A DNA stretch of 43,710 nt from CAUZJO01 sp963580245 (GTDB lineage Bacteria; Sumerlaeota; Sumerlaeia; MVZB01): positions 1-43,710 of the forward strand of contig CAUZJO010000015.1 in NCBI GenBank assembly GCA_963580245.1, given 5' to 3'. Every line of letters begins with the position of its first letter. Within the stretch, counting starts at the first letter, position 1. The position numbers were made by a program, and so were the translations under genes. Positions 16,836-26,026 of the stretch are shown here, piece by piece. The notes beneath the pieces are model-generated. The model was given only the letters and a program-made list of their open reading frames with translations. It ran no database searches and was not told where the DNA came from.

Positions 16836-17798
16836 TCAATCGTATAGCATCCATCCCTCAATCCTGTTTACACCGCCTGTTGTATAGGCAACGATGTCGT
16901 CAATGATGATAGCCCCTTGGTTTGCACACCATCCCAGGTAAAGCATCGGCGAAGCCCCACCGTTCCCGGTGTCCTCACGGGTGTCTAGGGCCATGTCATC
17001 AGCGGGTTCTTCAGGCGTACCGTTGTCGTCCATCATCGGCGTCCATTCAGTCTCGTCCATTCTTCTATACTCATAGAAGAATCCAGCCGTATTTCCGACT
17101 TGAACCCGATGCCGGAGCGCGTTCGTGGTTTTGTGGACCGCAGGCGTGATTGTATCGTCGAAGTCCAGCTGTGTCCACCATCGTCCAGGGTTATTTTCAT
17201 TCGGGTCTTTGTTCCAATCATCCCCAATCGGCGTGCCGTTCGCCGCTCCCGCGCCGTCGCCCCAAGCTTGGGGTTGAGATGCATCATTGTAGTTGCCGCA
17301 GATTCCCGCTTCACAGTCATCCGTAATCAGGACGCCGCCATCATTGGTGTTGTGCAAGGGACCGTTCAAGGCGGAGTTGCCCGGGAAAGGAAGACCCGTG
17401 CCGGGTCGAAACCGGGCACCGATGCTCGTAAACTCGATGACGAGATCATCGCCCCTGGGAATACCATCAACACTGCGAATCCACGTGTCCCAAACCTTAA
17501 AATCAGAGCTTCCTGATATCCAGCCGAAATCACCTCCACTACAAGGCGTTTGATCATTAGGATCCCCAGGATCATCAGCATTATCGAGCAGATCCAAGCA
17601 CGCAAGTCCATTATATCTTACGGGGTCTCCCTGCTCCAGCGTTCCCTGGGTCCACTTACCAGAATCAATCACCCCCGAATCCCAATTCTCTTCAAACACG
17701 ATATTCATTTGCGCTGAAACACCATCCGCACTCACTACCGAGATGAAAATCATCAGAAAAAGAAAATCACTCAAAGTATGTTGCTTTTGGATAAACAT
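16836..17798 (-). CDS. Secreted beta-sandwich protein, paralogue of its neighbours
   Basis: With the ATG at 17796-17798 (GGAGG ten bases upstream) the protein has 320 residues and begins with a standard signal peptide (FIQKQHTLSDFLFLMIFISV, cleavage near VSA). A second in-frame ATG at 17898-17900, also behind a GAGGAG, would add 34 residues before the signal peptide, so translation may begin at either. The mature protein opens VFEENWDSGVIDSGKWTQG, nearly the same as the 709-residue protein, and ends GAIIIDDIVAYTTGGVNRIE then GWMLYD. Base composition is more AT-rich than the neighbours. Probably the promoter-proximal gene of the secreted cluster. Fold likely jelly-roll; function unknown. Confidence 0.72.
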   Translation of the reverse strand: MFIQKQHTLSDFLFLMIFISVVSADGVSAQMNIVFEENWDSGVIDSGKWTQGTLEQGDPVRYNGLACLDLLDNADDPGDPNDQTPCSGGDFGWISGSSDFKVWDTWIRSVDGIPRGDDLVIEFTSIGARFRPGTGLPFPGNSALNGPLHNTNDGGVLITDDCEAGICGNYNDASQPQAWGDGAGAANGTPIGDDWNKDPNENNPGRWWTQLDFDDTITPAVHKTTNALRHRVQVGNTAGFFYEYRRMDETEWTPMMDDNGTPEEPADDMALDTREDTGNGGASPMLYLGWCANQGAIIIDDIVAYTTGGVNRIEGWMLYD

Positions 17799-17900
17799 CC
17801 GTAACCATCCTCCAAACTGAGATTTGCCAGATGGCTGGTGAAAACCATCTGATCCGATATTTCCCATTTCAAAACCAGATTGGGTCATTAACTTACGCAT

Positions 17901-18383
17901 GACTCATATCTCCTCTATTAAGAATGATGAATGATGACGTCTCCAGGCCGATTTCCAGGCCTCGGACTTAAACAACGCGGCCGTGCCCCCCCGTTCCGCA
18001 CACCCATCCCATGGTGCCCGCAAAGCCGGCCGCCGAGGTTCTAGTCGCCTGGGATCACAGGATTACCTTTATATAGACCCTGACCTTAATTTCTCGCGCA
18101 CTACTGATTTCTAATTTATGCCAGACCCATCACCAATGTCAACCATTATTGTAGGGAACGTCCGGAGCTTCGGATCACCGGTCCGTGGTCTAAGATTGGG
18201 GGGAGGCGCAGTCCGCTAGCGACAAAGGGTCACGACATTCTTCGACTATAGATGAGGGGGAGGCAGTCGTATCAAACAGCCTCGCCACCGGTGTCAAATA
18301 TTTGACGTTTCTGGCGCAAGGCGGCTGTCAGATCTTCGAGGGGGACCTCCTCGTTGACCGGGGCCGCATTCCGTGGTGGGGCG
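17901..18383. promoter_or_regulatory. Long leader or promoter region of the secreted-protein cluster
   Basis: These 483 bases carry no convincing gene. On the minus strand an AT-rich stretch around 18065-18085 contains TATATAAAG, a fair -10 candidate, leaving about 170-270 bases of untranslated leader before the secreted gene. No -35 of good quality is seen at 17 bases. Between 18266 and 18356 the minus strand reads VNEEVPLEDLTAALRQKRQI in one frame, which looks like coding sequence but has no start codon I can support; it may be a gene remnant. Confidence 0.35.
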
Positions 18384-18740
18384 CTAACGATGGACGTGAT
18401 CGGTAAGGCGTGACGAATGGCTCAAGGGTCGCCGACGGCGGTCAATCCGAACCCATTTCGTCGCCGTGGATACCCAGGGCGTTCTCTCGCTCGTCGGGGG
18501 GAGGTCTTCGAAGGCCTGGATCGCTTTGCGCATCTTCTGGACGCTGAGCGTGCGTAGCGCGTCGTTTATGAGCAGATAAAGCGGATCGTTGGGGCCCATC
18601 GACAGGACGACCAGTTGGCGCAGGATGTCCAACTGGGCCGCCAGTGCCTGCTGTTCGACGAAGGGGGGGAAACCATCAGCGCGGTCCTTCTTAGGGCCCG
18701 GATCCATCCGGCGGGGCGAAATCGCGCTTCTGCTCTTCAC
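18384..18740 (-). CDS. Hypothetical small protein, possibly frameshifted
   Basis: A 118-codon frame with GTG start. The middle (LDILRQLVVLSMGPNDPLYL then LINDALRTLSVQKMRKAIQAFEDLPP) has the amphipathic helical pattern of a real protein. After that point the annotated frame becomes arginine-rich and unnatural, whereas the frame reached by adding one C to the run of six C at 18495-18501 continues PDERENALGIHGDEMGSD and stops. A one-base deletion, sequencing error or decay is therefore likely. It is divergent from the SUF regulator. I do not recognise the family. Confidence 0.35.
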   Translation of the reverse strand: MKSRSAISPRRMDPGPKKDRADGFPPFVEQQALAAQLDILRQLVVLSMGPNDPLYLLINDALRTLSVQKMRKAIQAFEDLPPTSERTPWVSTATKWVRIDRRRRPLSHSSRLTDHVHR

Positions 18741-18915
18741 TCGTATCGACGAAAAAAGGACCGGAGATTAGGCGAATCTGAGCGCAGATCGGGCCTGATT
18801 GCGAGTCCCCGCCCAGCTCCCACGCCGCTGGTGCGGGAAGGCACTGAATCACTCAAACCAAGCAAAATCAACCGTCTGTGCCAATCGGCGGCGCTGAATC
18901 CGCGCGACTGACGGG

Positions 18916-18936
18916 ATCGGACTAATTTAGTCCGAT
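18916..18936. promoter_or_regulatory. IscR type-1-like operator upstream of the SUF operon
   Basis: ATCGGACTAATTTAGTCCGAT is a 21-base palindrome with a single unpaired central base. Its core GACTAATTTAGTC fits the published Escherichia coli IscR type 1 pattern GACTRWWWYAGTC. It ends seven bases before the -35 hexamer of the Rrf2 gene. The adjacent gene encodes an Rrf2 regulator with three cysteines, so autoregulation by an iron-sulfur-bound form is the natural inference. The hairpin followed by TTTTTAT could alternatively serve as a terminator. Confidence 0.65.
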
Positions 18937-18943
18937 TTTTATC

Positions 18944-18972
18944 TTGACCGACCTCTCCCCTTGAATTAGAGT
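18944..18972 (+). promoter_or_regulatory. Sigma70-type promoter of the SUF operon
   Basis: TTGACC at 18944-18949 (five of six matches to the -35 consensus) is followed after exactly 17 bases by TAGAGT at 18967-18972 as the -10. Transcription would begin near 18979, giving a leader of about 45 bases to the ATG at 19024. An IscR-like palindrome lies immediately upstream, in a position to modulate polymerase binding. Confidence 0.6.
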
Positions 18973-19023
18973 GGGTGGTTGAAAGAGGACCGGATTGGTT
19001 CTTGATCATACAAAGGTTCGCCC

Positions 19024-19545
19024 ATGCTCCGCATCACGAAAGTCACCGATTATGGAATCGTCTTGCTGACGTGCATCGCCCAGGGTGGCCGCGACCGGCC
19101 GGCGAACGCGCGCGACCTATCGCGGGCGACCCATCTGCCCTTGCCGATGGTCGGCAAGATCCTCAAGGCACTGGCCCGCGCGGGGCTGTTGGTCTCGCAT
19201 CGGGGCGCCAAGGGAGGCTATAGCCTGGCGCGCGGGCCCGAGGCCATCTCGGTGGCCGAGATCATCGGTGCCCTCGAGGGCCCGATCGCGCTGACCGAAT
19301 GCCTCGGAGAGACGCCCTCCAACTGCTCGGTCGAGAGCCGCTGCCCGGTCAAGATCAGTTGGCGGCGGATCAATGGGGCGATCCAGCAGGCGCTGGAGTC
19401 GGTGATGCTGGCCGATATGCTCCAGCCGGCATTCGAGCCGATCGCGGTCGGCGGTCCCGCCCCCGTCGCCGCGCGGCCCGGCCTCGGCGAGCGGCCAGCC
19501 CGGGTTCCCCTTGAACGCGAAATGGAAGTGATAGAATCAGGATAG
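19024..19545 (+). CDS. Rrf2-family iron-sulfur assembly regulator (IscR/SufR-like)
   Basis: The 173-residue protein has the Rrf2 winged helix (residues 1-75: ITKVTDYGIVLLTCIAQGG, LPMVGKILKALARAGLLVSH, GAKGGYSLAR). It also has the cluster-binding cysteines Cys93, Cys101 and Cys107 (TECL, NCSVESRC), close to the Cys92/98/104 of IscR. Such proteins sense the supply of [2Fe-2S] clusters and control SUF or ISC operons. The C-terminal 35 residues are Pro/Ala-rich and unlike the family core. AAAGG lies seven bases before the ATG. It is the first gene of the suf operon, 92 bases before sufB, and sits just downstream of a matching palindromic operator, which suggests autoregulation. Confidence 0.93.
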   Translation: MLRITKVTDYGIVLLTCIAQGGRDRPANARDLSRATHLPLPMVGKILKALARAGLLVSHRGAKGGYSLARGPEAISVAEIIGALEGPIALTECLGETPSNCSVESRCPVKISWRRINGAIQQALESVMLADMLQPAFEPIAVGGPAPVAARPGLGERPARVPLEREMEVIESG

Positions 19546-19637
19546 GGGATCGGTTTCGAACGCGAGCCGGATCCCCATCGAAAAAACCGGAAAACCGGAT
19601 CATCCACACAGATGCCAACGAAGAAAGAAGAGCCATC

Positions 19638-21086
<1,449 letters not shown>

Positions 21087-21091
21087 GAGAA

Positions 21092-21358
21092 ATGAAGAAG
21101 ACCACGCGAGAAGAATTCGAGCAGGACCCGCGGCGGATGATCGAGTCCTGCAAGGGTGAGCAAATTCTAATCACTTCGGAGGTCCAGCCGATCGCTCTGC
21201 TGACGGGTGTCAGCAACAAAGACGAAGAGGATCTTGCCCTCGAACGATCGCCGGAGTTTTGGTGGATGATCGAGGAGCGGCGGCACCAACCTACCGTCCC
21301 ACTGAGGGACGTGGAGGACGAAATACTATCCGCGCAAGTGCCGGACGTCGAAGGCTGA
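21092..21358 (+). CDS. Phd/YefM-like antitoxin family protein
   Basis: An 88-residue protein with the N-terminal pattern of Phd/YefM-like proteins: a first helix TREEFEQDPRRMIESCKGEQ, then ILITSEVQPIALL, where antitoxins of this family have a V-x-x-x-G-x-P-x-A-x-L strand. It continues EDLALERSPEFWWMIEERRH and a C-terminal helix, the toxin-neutralising part in known examples. Such antitoxins bind the operator of their own toxin-antitoxin operon. No RelE, Doc or other toxin lies beside it; the following 160 bases hold no gene. It begins six bases after the sufB stop, so it may be co-transcribed with suf genes. It is probably an orphan or a remnant of a toxin-antitoxin pair. Confidence 0.7.
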   Translation: MKKTTREEFEQDPRRMIESCKGEQILITSEVQPIALLTGVSNKDEEDLALERSPEFWWMIEERRHQPTVPLRDVEDEILSAQVPDVEG

Positions 21359-21517
21359 GAAGAGTAGTCATGCATACGAGAACCATAAAATCGAAGTTAG
21401 CGAATTCGATGATATTCGATCCGGCATCATCCTCCTAGGGATACACCGATGGAAGAGACGAGCCTCCACCAGTCTTTGGACTTGCAGCTCATCCAGAAAG
21501 GATTCGAGGGAATCGAA

Positions 21518-22057
21518 ATGGGTGAAGTACGGGTCACGGTCACACTCACCAACCCGATGGACCAGGCAATGGTTCGAGAAGGGTTCAAGTCCGACAGCGG
21601 AGTGCGGCGGATCGAAGTCGATGCGCTCGTTGACACGGGGGCGGTGAATTGCGTCGTTCCGTCGTGCGTTGCCGATACGCTTGGCCTAGCGCGGGTTTTC
21701 AAGCAGACGGCCCGCTACGCCGACGGGCGTGAGGAGAGCGTGGACGTGACCGAACCGGTGTTGTTTGAAATCATGGGACGCAAGGTGTTCGAGGAGTGCT
21801 TGGTACTGGGCGATGAAGTCCTGATCGGTCAGAGGGCGCTGGAATCCACGGACCTGTTCGTGGATTGCCGTTCGGGCCGGGTCGTCCCGAATCCGGACCG
21901 TCCGGATCGACCCGTCATCAACATCCGGAGAGTAACTATTAGGGAACCTCTAAGAAATCCGGTTTGCAGCCGTCCCTACGGGACTCCATTTCATTATCGG
22001 TTTGATTTCCCACCACTTGCGTGGCGGGCTGAAAGCAATCGTCCCTGCCGGGACTGA
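21518..22057 (+). CDS. Clan AA (retropepsin-like) aspartic protease, C-terminus altered by inserted repeat
   Basis: I choose the ATG at 21518, seven bases after GAGGG, because homologues of this family typically begin near MGEVRVTVTLTNP; an in-frame ATG at 21449 adds 23 residues. The catalytic motif is VDALVDTGAVNCVVP, with the D-T-G of a single-domain aspartic protease that acts as a homodimer. The body ends about RSGRVVPNPDRPDRPVINIRRV with a family-like tail. The last 35 residues or so (from REPLRNPVCSRPYG onward) are encoded by a palindromic repeat element, so the original stop has been replaced. Function of this small bacterial protease family is unknown to me. It lies inside the suf operon. 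Confidence 0.75.
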   Translation: MGEVRVTVTLTNPMDQAMVREGFKSDSGVRRIEVDALVDTGAVNCVVPSCVADTLGLARVFKQTARYADGREESVDVTEPVLFEIMGRKVFEECLVLGDEVLIGQRALESTDLFVDCRSGRVVPNPDRPDRPVINIRRVTIREPLRNPVCSRPYGTPFHYRFDFPPLAWRAESNRPCRD

Positions 22058-22070
22058 GTTTTTAGAGGCA
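21945..22070. mobile_element. MITE-like palindromic element between the protease gene and sufC
   Basis: About 126 bases bounded by imperfect inverted repeats: CCTCTAAGAAA at 21947-21957 and TTTTTAGAGG at 22059-22068. Inside are three small hairpins: GTCCC-TAC-GGGAC (21972-21984), CCAC-TTGC-GTGG (about 22012-22024) and GTCCC-TGCC-GGGAC (22041-22054). It encodes no transposase, so if mobile it would depend on one elsewhere. It supplies the 3' end of the protease reading frame and sits 33 bases before the sufC start. Confidence 0.6.
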
Positions 22071-22103
22071 CCTTATAGACTCAAACAAGGAGACACTGGA
22101 AAA

Positions 22104-22859
22104 ATGCTAGAGATCAAGAACCTCCACGCGGGCGTGGAAGGCAACGAAATCCTCAAGGGCATTGATTTGACCGTTCAAGCGGGCGAGGTCCACGCCATCA
22201 TGGGGCCTAACGGCTCGGGGAAGAGCACGTTGGCCAACGTGCTGGCCGGGCGCGACGTCTATGAGGTCACCGAGGGAGAGGTCCTGTTCGAGGGCAAAAA
22301 CCTGCTGGAATTGGAACCCGAGGAGCGGGCCCGCGAGGGCATCTTCATGGCGTTCCAGTATCCGGTCGAGATCCCCGGCGTCGGCAACATGTATTTCCTG
22401 CGCACCGCGGTCAATTCGATCCGCAAGCATCGCGGCGAGGAGCTGCTGGACGCGGCGGATTTCCTGGAACTCATCCGCGAGCGGACCGAATTGCTCGGGA
22501 TCGACCAGTCGTTGCTCAAACGCGCCGTCAACGAGGGCTTCTCGGGCGGCGAGAAGAAGAAGAACGAGATCTTCCAGATGGCGGTGATCGACCCGAAACT
22601 GGCCATCATGGACGAGACCGACTCGGGGCTCGATATCGACGCGCTCAAGACCGTCGCCGACGGCGTGAACTCGCTGCGCGGTCCCGAACGCGGGGTCGTG
22701 GTCGTCACGCACTACCAGCGACTGCTCAACTACATCGTCCCCGATTTCGTGCACGTGCTCGTGGACGGGCGGATCGTCAAGTCGGGCGACAAGGGCCTGG
22801 CGCTCGAACTGGAAAGCAAGGGCTACGCCTGGGTCGAGCGGGAACCGGCCGGCGTGTGA
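22104..22859 (+). CDS. sufC: Fe-S cluster assembly ATPase SufC
   Basis: SufC is the ABC-type ATPase subunit of the SufBC2D scaffold; ATP binding drives conformational change that lets iron enter. The 251-residue product has Walker A GPNGSGKST at residues 34-42, the Q-loop in MAFQYPVEIPGV, the SufC-type signature FSGGEKKKNEIFQM about residue 145, and Walker B LAIMDETDSGLDID. I use the ATG at 22104 because AAGGAG lies 11 bases upstream and MLEIKNLHAGV is the normal SufC beginning; the longer upstream frame runs through the palindromic element. A 73-base gap leads to sufD. Confidence 0.98.
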   Translation: MLEIKNLHAGVEGNEILKGIDLTVQAGEVHAIMGPNGSGKSTLANVLAGRDVYEVTEGEVLFEGKNLLELEPEERAREGIFMAFQYPVEIPGVGNMYFLRTAVNSIRKHRGEELLDAADFLELIRERTELLGIDQSLLKRAVNEGFSGGEKKKNEIFQMAVIDPKLAIMDETDSGLDIDALKTVADGVNSLRGPERGVVVVTHYQRLLNYIVPDFVHVLVDGRIVKSGDKGLALELESKGYAWVEREPAGV

Positions 22860-22932
22860 TAAGCCCCCGACGCCACGCGCGCGCGGTGCCTGAATAAACC
22901 AACGCAATAAACGCAACAGGGAATCAACGAAC

Positions 22933-24297
22933 ATGACGCAGGCGACGACGAAAAAAAAATCACTCGACGGCTATGAGTTGTACTTGGCTGAGTTCTCGCG
23001 GATCGAGGAGCGCGAGCGGGCCACGGCGCCGGCATGGCTCGCCGAACTACGGCGGCGCGCGATCGAGCACTTCACGCAGATGGGGTTCCCCACGCTGCGC
23101 GACGAGGGATGGCGGCAAACGAGCCTGGCACCGCTCTTGCGGCAGTCTTTTACGGCCTCCTCCGAGGTGGACGTCGAGGGCGCCAGGGACGCGGCGGCGT
23201 CCTATCTGTTCCCGCAACTCACGGCGTGCGTCGTCGCGTTTATCAACGGCAGATATGCTCCGGAAATCTCGACGGTCGGCAAGTTGCCCGAGGGGGTTCG
23301 CGTGATGAACCTGGGTCGAGCGCTGAGCGACGATTCAACGGCCGTCGCGACCCACCTCGGGCGTCACGCCCCGCACCAGTCGCAAGCGTTCGTCGCGCTC
23401 AATACCGCCTTGCACCAGGACGGGGCTTACATCCACGTCGGGCGTGACCTGGCGCTCGAAGAGCCGATCCACCTGCTCTTCTTCTCGACCAACGGGGGCG
23501 GGGCGCCGACGCATGATCACGTCCGCAACCTGATCGTGCTCGAGGAGAACGCCAGGGCGACCGTCATCGAGTCCTACGCCGGCCAAGAGGGCGAGGTCTA
23601 CTTCAGCACGGCCGTCACCGAAACGGTCATGGCCGAGGGCTCGCACCTCGACCACTACGTGGTTCAGGAAGAGAGCACGCGGGCATACCATTACATGCGG
23701 CATCATATTCATCAGGCGCGCGCCAGCCGGTTCTCGACGCACACGATATCGCTCGGCGGCGCGTGGGGGCGCAACGAGATCAGTCCCGTGCTCGACGGCG
23801 ACCAGATCGAGTCGACGCTCAACGGGCTCTACATGCTGACCGGTTCGCAACACCTGGACAACAACACGATGTTCGACCACGCCAAGCCGCATTGCAACAG
23901 CACCCAGGTCTACAAGGGCATCCTCGACGGCAACGCCCATGCGGTTTTCACCGGCAAGATCATGGTGCGCCAGGACGCCCAGAAGACCGACGCGGTCCAA
24001 TCGAGCAAGAACCTGCTGCTCTCGGACACGGCCCAGGTCAATGCCCAACCGCAGCTCGAAATCTTCGCCGACGACGTGCGCTGCACGCACGGGGCAACGA
24101 TCGGCCAGCTCGACGACGACGCCCTGTTCTATCTGCGCTCGCGCGGCATCGACCGCGAAACGGCGCGGGGCCTGCTTACATTTGCCTTCGCCAACGAGAT
24201 CATCGAGCAGATCAAGATCGATCCCTTGCGCGAGAAGCTGGAGCGCCTTGCGGCGCGGCGTTTCCGCAAGAGCTCCCCGACGGAGGATGCTAAATGA
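22933..24297 (+). CDS. sufD: Fe-S cluster assembly protein SufD
   Basis: SufD is the SufB-related partner in the SufBC2D scaffold. The 454-residue protein has an N-terminal helical part (residues 10-70, ending LRDEGWRQTSLAPLL), then the parallel beta-helix core with LNTALHQDGAYIHVGRDLAL, FDHAKPHCNSTQVYKGILDG and SSKNLLLSDTAQVNAQPQLE. It ends with GATIGQLDDDALFYLRSRGI and a C-terminal helix, all typical of SufD. The 3' end overlaps the sufS start by four bases (ATGA at 24294-24297), indicating translational coupling. The A-rich codons after the start (TKKKS) are a normal charged N-terminus. Confidence 0.97.
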   Translation: MTQATTKKKSLDGYELYLAEFSRIEERERATAPAWLAELRRRAIEHFTQMGFPTLRDEGWRQTSLAPLLRQSFTASSEVDVEGARDAAASYLFPQLTACVVAFINGRYAPEISTVGKLPEGVRVMNLGRALSDDSTAVATHLGRHAPHQSQAFVALNTALHQDGAYIHVGRDLALEEPIHLLFFSTNGGGAPTHDHVRNLIVLEENARATVIESYAGQEGEVYFSTAVTETVMAEGSHLDHYVVQEESTRAYHYMRHHIHQARASRFSTHTISLGGAWGRNEISPVLDGDQIESTLNGLYMLTGSQHLDNNTMFDHAKPHCNSTQVYKGILDGNAHAVFTGKIMVRQDAQKTDAVQSSKNLLLSDTAQVNAQPQLEIFADDVRCTHGATIGQLDDDALFYLRSRGIDRETARGLLTFAFANEIIEQIKIDPLREKLERLAARRFRKSSPTEDAK

Positions 24298-25565
24298 GTT
24301 CGGTCGCCCAGGTTGAAACGCGGGGGCATCGGGGCGGGGCCATCGAGCCGCTCGACGTGGAGAGCATCCGCGAGGATTTTCCCATCCTCAAACGCCGGAT
24401 TCACGGTAAGCCGCTCGTTTACCTCGACAACGCCGCCAGCAGTCAACGACCGCGGGCCGTGATCGACCGGGTGAAGCGTCTTTACGAGGAAGACTACGCC
24501 AACATCCATCGCGGCGTGCACACCCTCAGCCAGCGATCGACCGAGGCCTACGAGTCGACGCGCGAGAAAGTTCGCGCCCTGATCAACGCCGCCGAAACGC
24601 GCGAGATCATCTTCGTGCGCGGGACGACCGAGGCGATCAACCTCGTGGCCCATTCTTACGGACGCCGGCACATCAAGGCGGGCGATGAGATCCTCATCAC
24701 ACACATGGAGCACCACTCCAACATCGTTCCGTGGCAGATGCTCTGCGAGCAGACGGGTGCCACGTTGGTCGTGGGTCCCATCAGCGACCAGGGCGCGCTG
24801 GTGATGAGCGAATTCGAGAAGCTCATCGGGCCGCGCACCCGGCTGGTCGCGTTCGTGCACCTGTCGAACGCGCTGGGGACGATCAATCCGACCAAGGCGA
24901 TCGTCAACTTGGCGCACGAGCGAGGCGTGCCCGTCCTGATCGACGGCGCGCAGGCCGTGCCGCATCTCAAGGTCGACGTGCGCGACCTGGATTGCGATTT
25001 CTACGCCTTTTCGGGCCACAAGCTCTACGGACCCACCGGGATCGGCGTGCTGTACGGCAAGGCCGAGTTGCTCGAGGCGATGCCGCCTTATCAGGGCGGC
25101 GGCGACATGATCAGCTCGGTGACGTTCGAGAAGACGACCTATAACGATCTGCCTTTCAAGTTCGAGGCCGGCACGCCCAACATCGCGGGCGGCATCGGGT
25201 TGGGGGCGGCGATCGATTACGTGACGGAAATCGGCCTCGATCGCATCGCGGCCCATGAATACGAACTCCTGGCCCACGCGACGCGGGCGGTCGGCCAGGT
25301 TCCCGGCGTTCGGATCATCGGCACGGCCCCGTGCAAGGCGAGCGTGCTCTCGTTCACGTTGGACTGCGCCCACCCGCACGATCTGGGCACCGTCCTCGAT
25401 CAAGAAGGGATCGCCGTGCGGACGGGTCACCATTGCGCTCAGCCGACGATGGAGCGCTTCGGCGTCCCGGCCACGGCCCGCGCTTCGTTCGCGTTCTACA
25501 ATACGAAGCAAGAGATCGACGCGCTGGTCGGCGGGCTGCATAAGGTCATCGAGGTGTTTGGCTGA
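24294..25565 (+). CDS. sufS: Cysteine desulfurase SufS
   Basis: SufS is a PLP-dependent, class V aminotransferase-fold enzyme that converts cysteine to alanine and passes persulfide sulfur to SufU or SufE. The protein has 423 residues. PLP-binding Lys243 is in FYAFSGHKLYGPTGIGVLYG; the active-site persulfide Cys381 is in the short group II loop RTGHHCAQPTMERF. HMEHHSNIVPWQ and GAQAVPHLKVDV are further family segments. The first 22 residues or so extend beyond most homologues, but the start is set by the four-base overlap with sufD. Its stop codon directly abuts the sufU ATG. Confidence 0.97.
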   Translation: MSSVAQVETRGHRGGAIEPLDVESIREDFPILKRRIHGKPLVYLDNAASSQRPRAVIDRVKRLYEEDYANIHRGVHTLSQRSTEAYESTREKVRALINAAETREIIFVRGTTEAINLVAHSYGRRHIKAGDEILITHMEHHSNIVPWQMLCEQTGATLVVGPISDQGALVMSEFEKLIGPRTRLVAFVHLSNALGTINPTKAIVNLAHERGVPVLIDGAQAVPHLKVDVRDLDCDFYAFSGHKLYGPTGIGVLYGKAELLEAMPPYQGGGDMISSVTFEKTTYNDLPFKFEAGTPNIAGGIGLGAAIDYVTEIGLDRIAAHEYELLAHATRAVGQVPGVRIIGTAPCKASVLSFTLDCAHPHDLGTVLDQEGIAVRTGHHCAQPTMERFGVPATARASFAFYNTKQEIDALVGGLHKVIEVFG

Positions 25566-26018
25566 ATGTCCGACTTGCGCGAACTTTACCAGGAGATGAT
25601 CCTCGATCACGGCAAGAGCCCGCGCAACCTGCGCGCGATCGAGAACGCAACGGCCTCGGCCAAGGGCAACAATCCCCTGTGCGGCGATCGGGTCACGGTC
25701 TACCTGACGCTCCGCGACAACACGATTGAAGACATCTCGTTCGAGGGCGCGGGCTGCGCGATCTGCACGGCGTCGGCCTCGATGATGACCCAGGTCCTCA
25801 AGGGCAAGACCGAGGCGCAAGCTGAATCCCTCTTCGGGAAATTCCATCACCTGGTAACCGACGGCGAGGTCGATGACGACGGCGGCCTCCCGCTGGGCAA
25901 ACTCGAGGTCTTTCAAGGGGTGCGCGAGTATCCCATCCGCGTCAAGTGCGCCTCGCTCCCCTGGCACACCTTTCGCGCGGCGATGCGGCAACAAGCCCAA
26001 GCAATCTCAACGGAGTAG
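25566..26018 (+). CDS. sufU: Sulfur-transfer protein SufU (IscU-like)
   Basis: SufU accepts persulfide from SufS through a zinc-site cysteine exchange in Gram-positive-type SUF systems. The 150-residue protein carries Cys39 with Asp41 (NPLCGD), Cys67 in GCAICTAS and Cys128 in RVKCASLPWHTF, the canonical zinc/sulfur ligands. An insertion relative to IscU (KFHHLVTDGEVDDDGGLPLG) is expected for SufU. The ATG immediately follows the sufS stop, so translation is coupled. The presence of SufU instead of SufE tells that sulfur transfer is of the SufS-SufU type. Confidence 0.96.
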   Translation: MSDLRELYQEMILDHGKSPRNLRAIENATASAKGNNPLCGDRVTVYLTLRDNTIEDISFEGAGCAICTASASMMTQVLKGKTEAQAESLFGKFHHLVTDGEVDDDGGLPLGKLEVFQGVREYPIRVKCASLPWHTFRAAMRQQAQAISTE

Positions 26019-26026
26019 AATGAGCC

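Noticed and set aside
18916..18940. Intrinsic terminator reading of the palindrome plus T-run
   Set aside because: Not excluded, but the loop would be a single base, and the match to an IscR-type operator beside an Rrf2 gene is the better explanation.
24129..26000. A 623-codon open frame antisense to sufS and sufU
   Set aside because: It is a by-product of GC-rich third positions in the suf genes; composition is Arg/His/Asp-rich with no known motif, and the plus-strand genes are certain.
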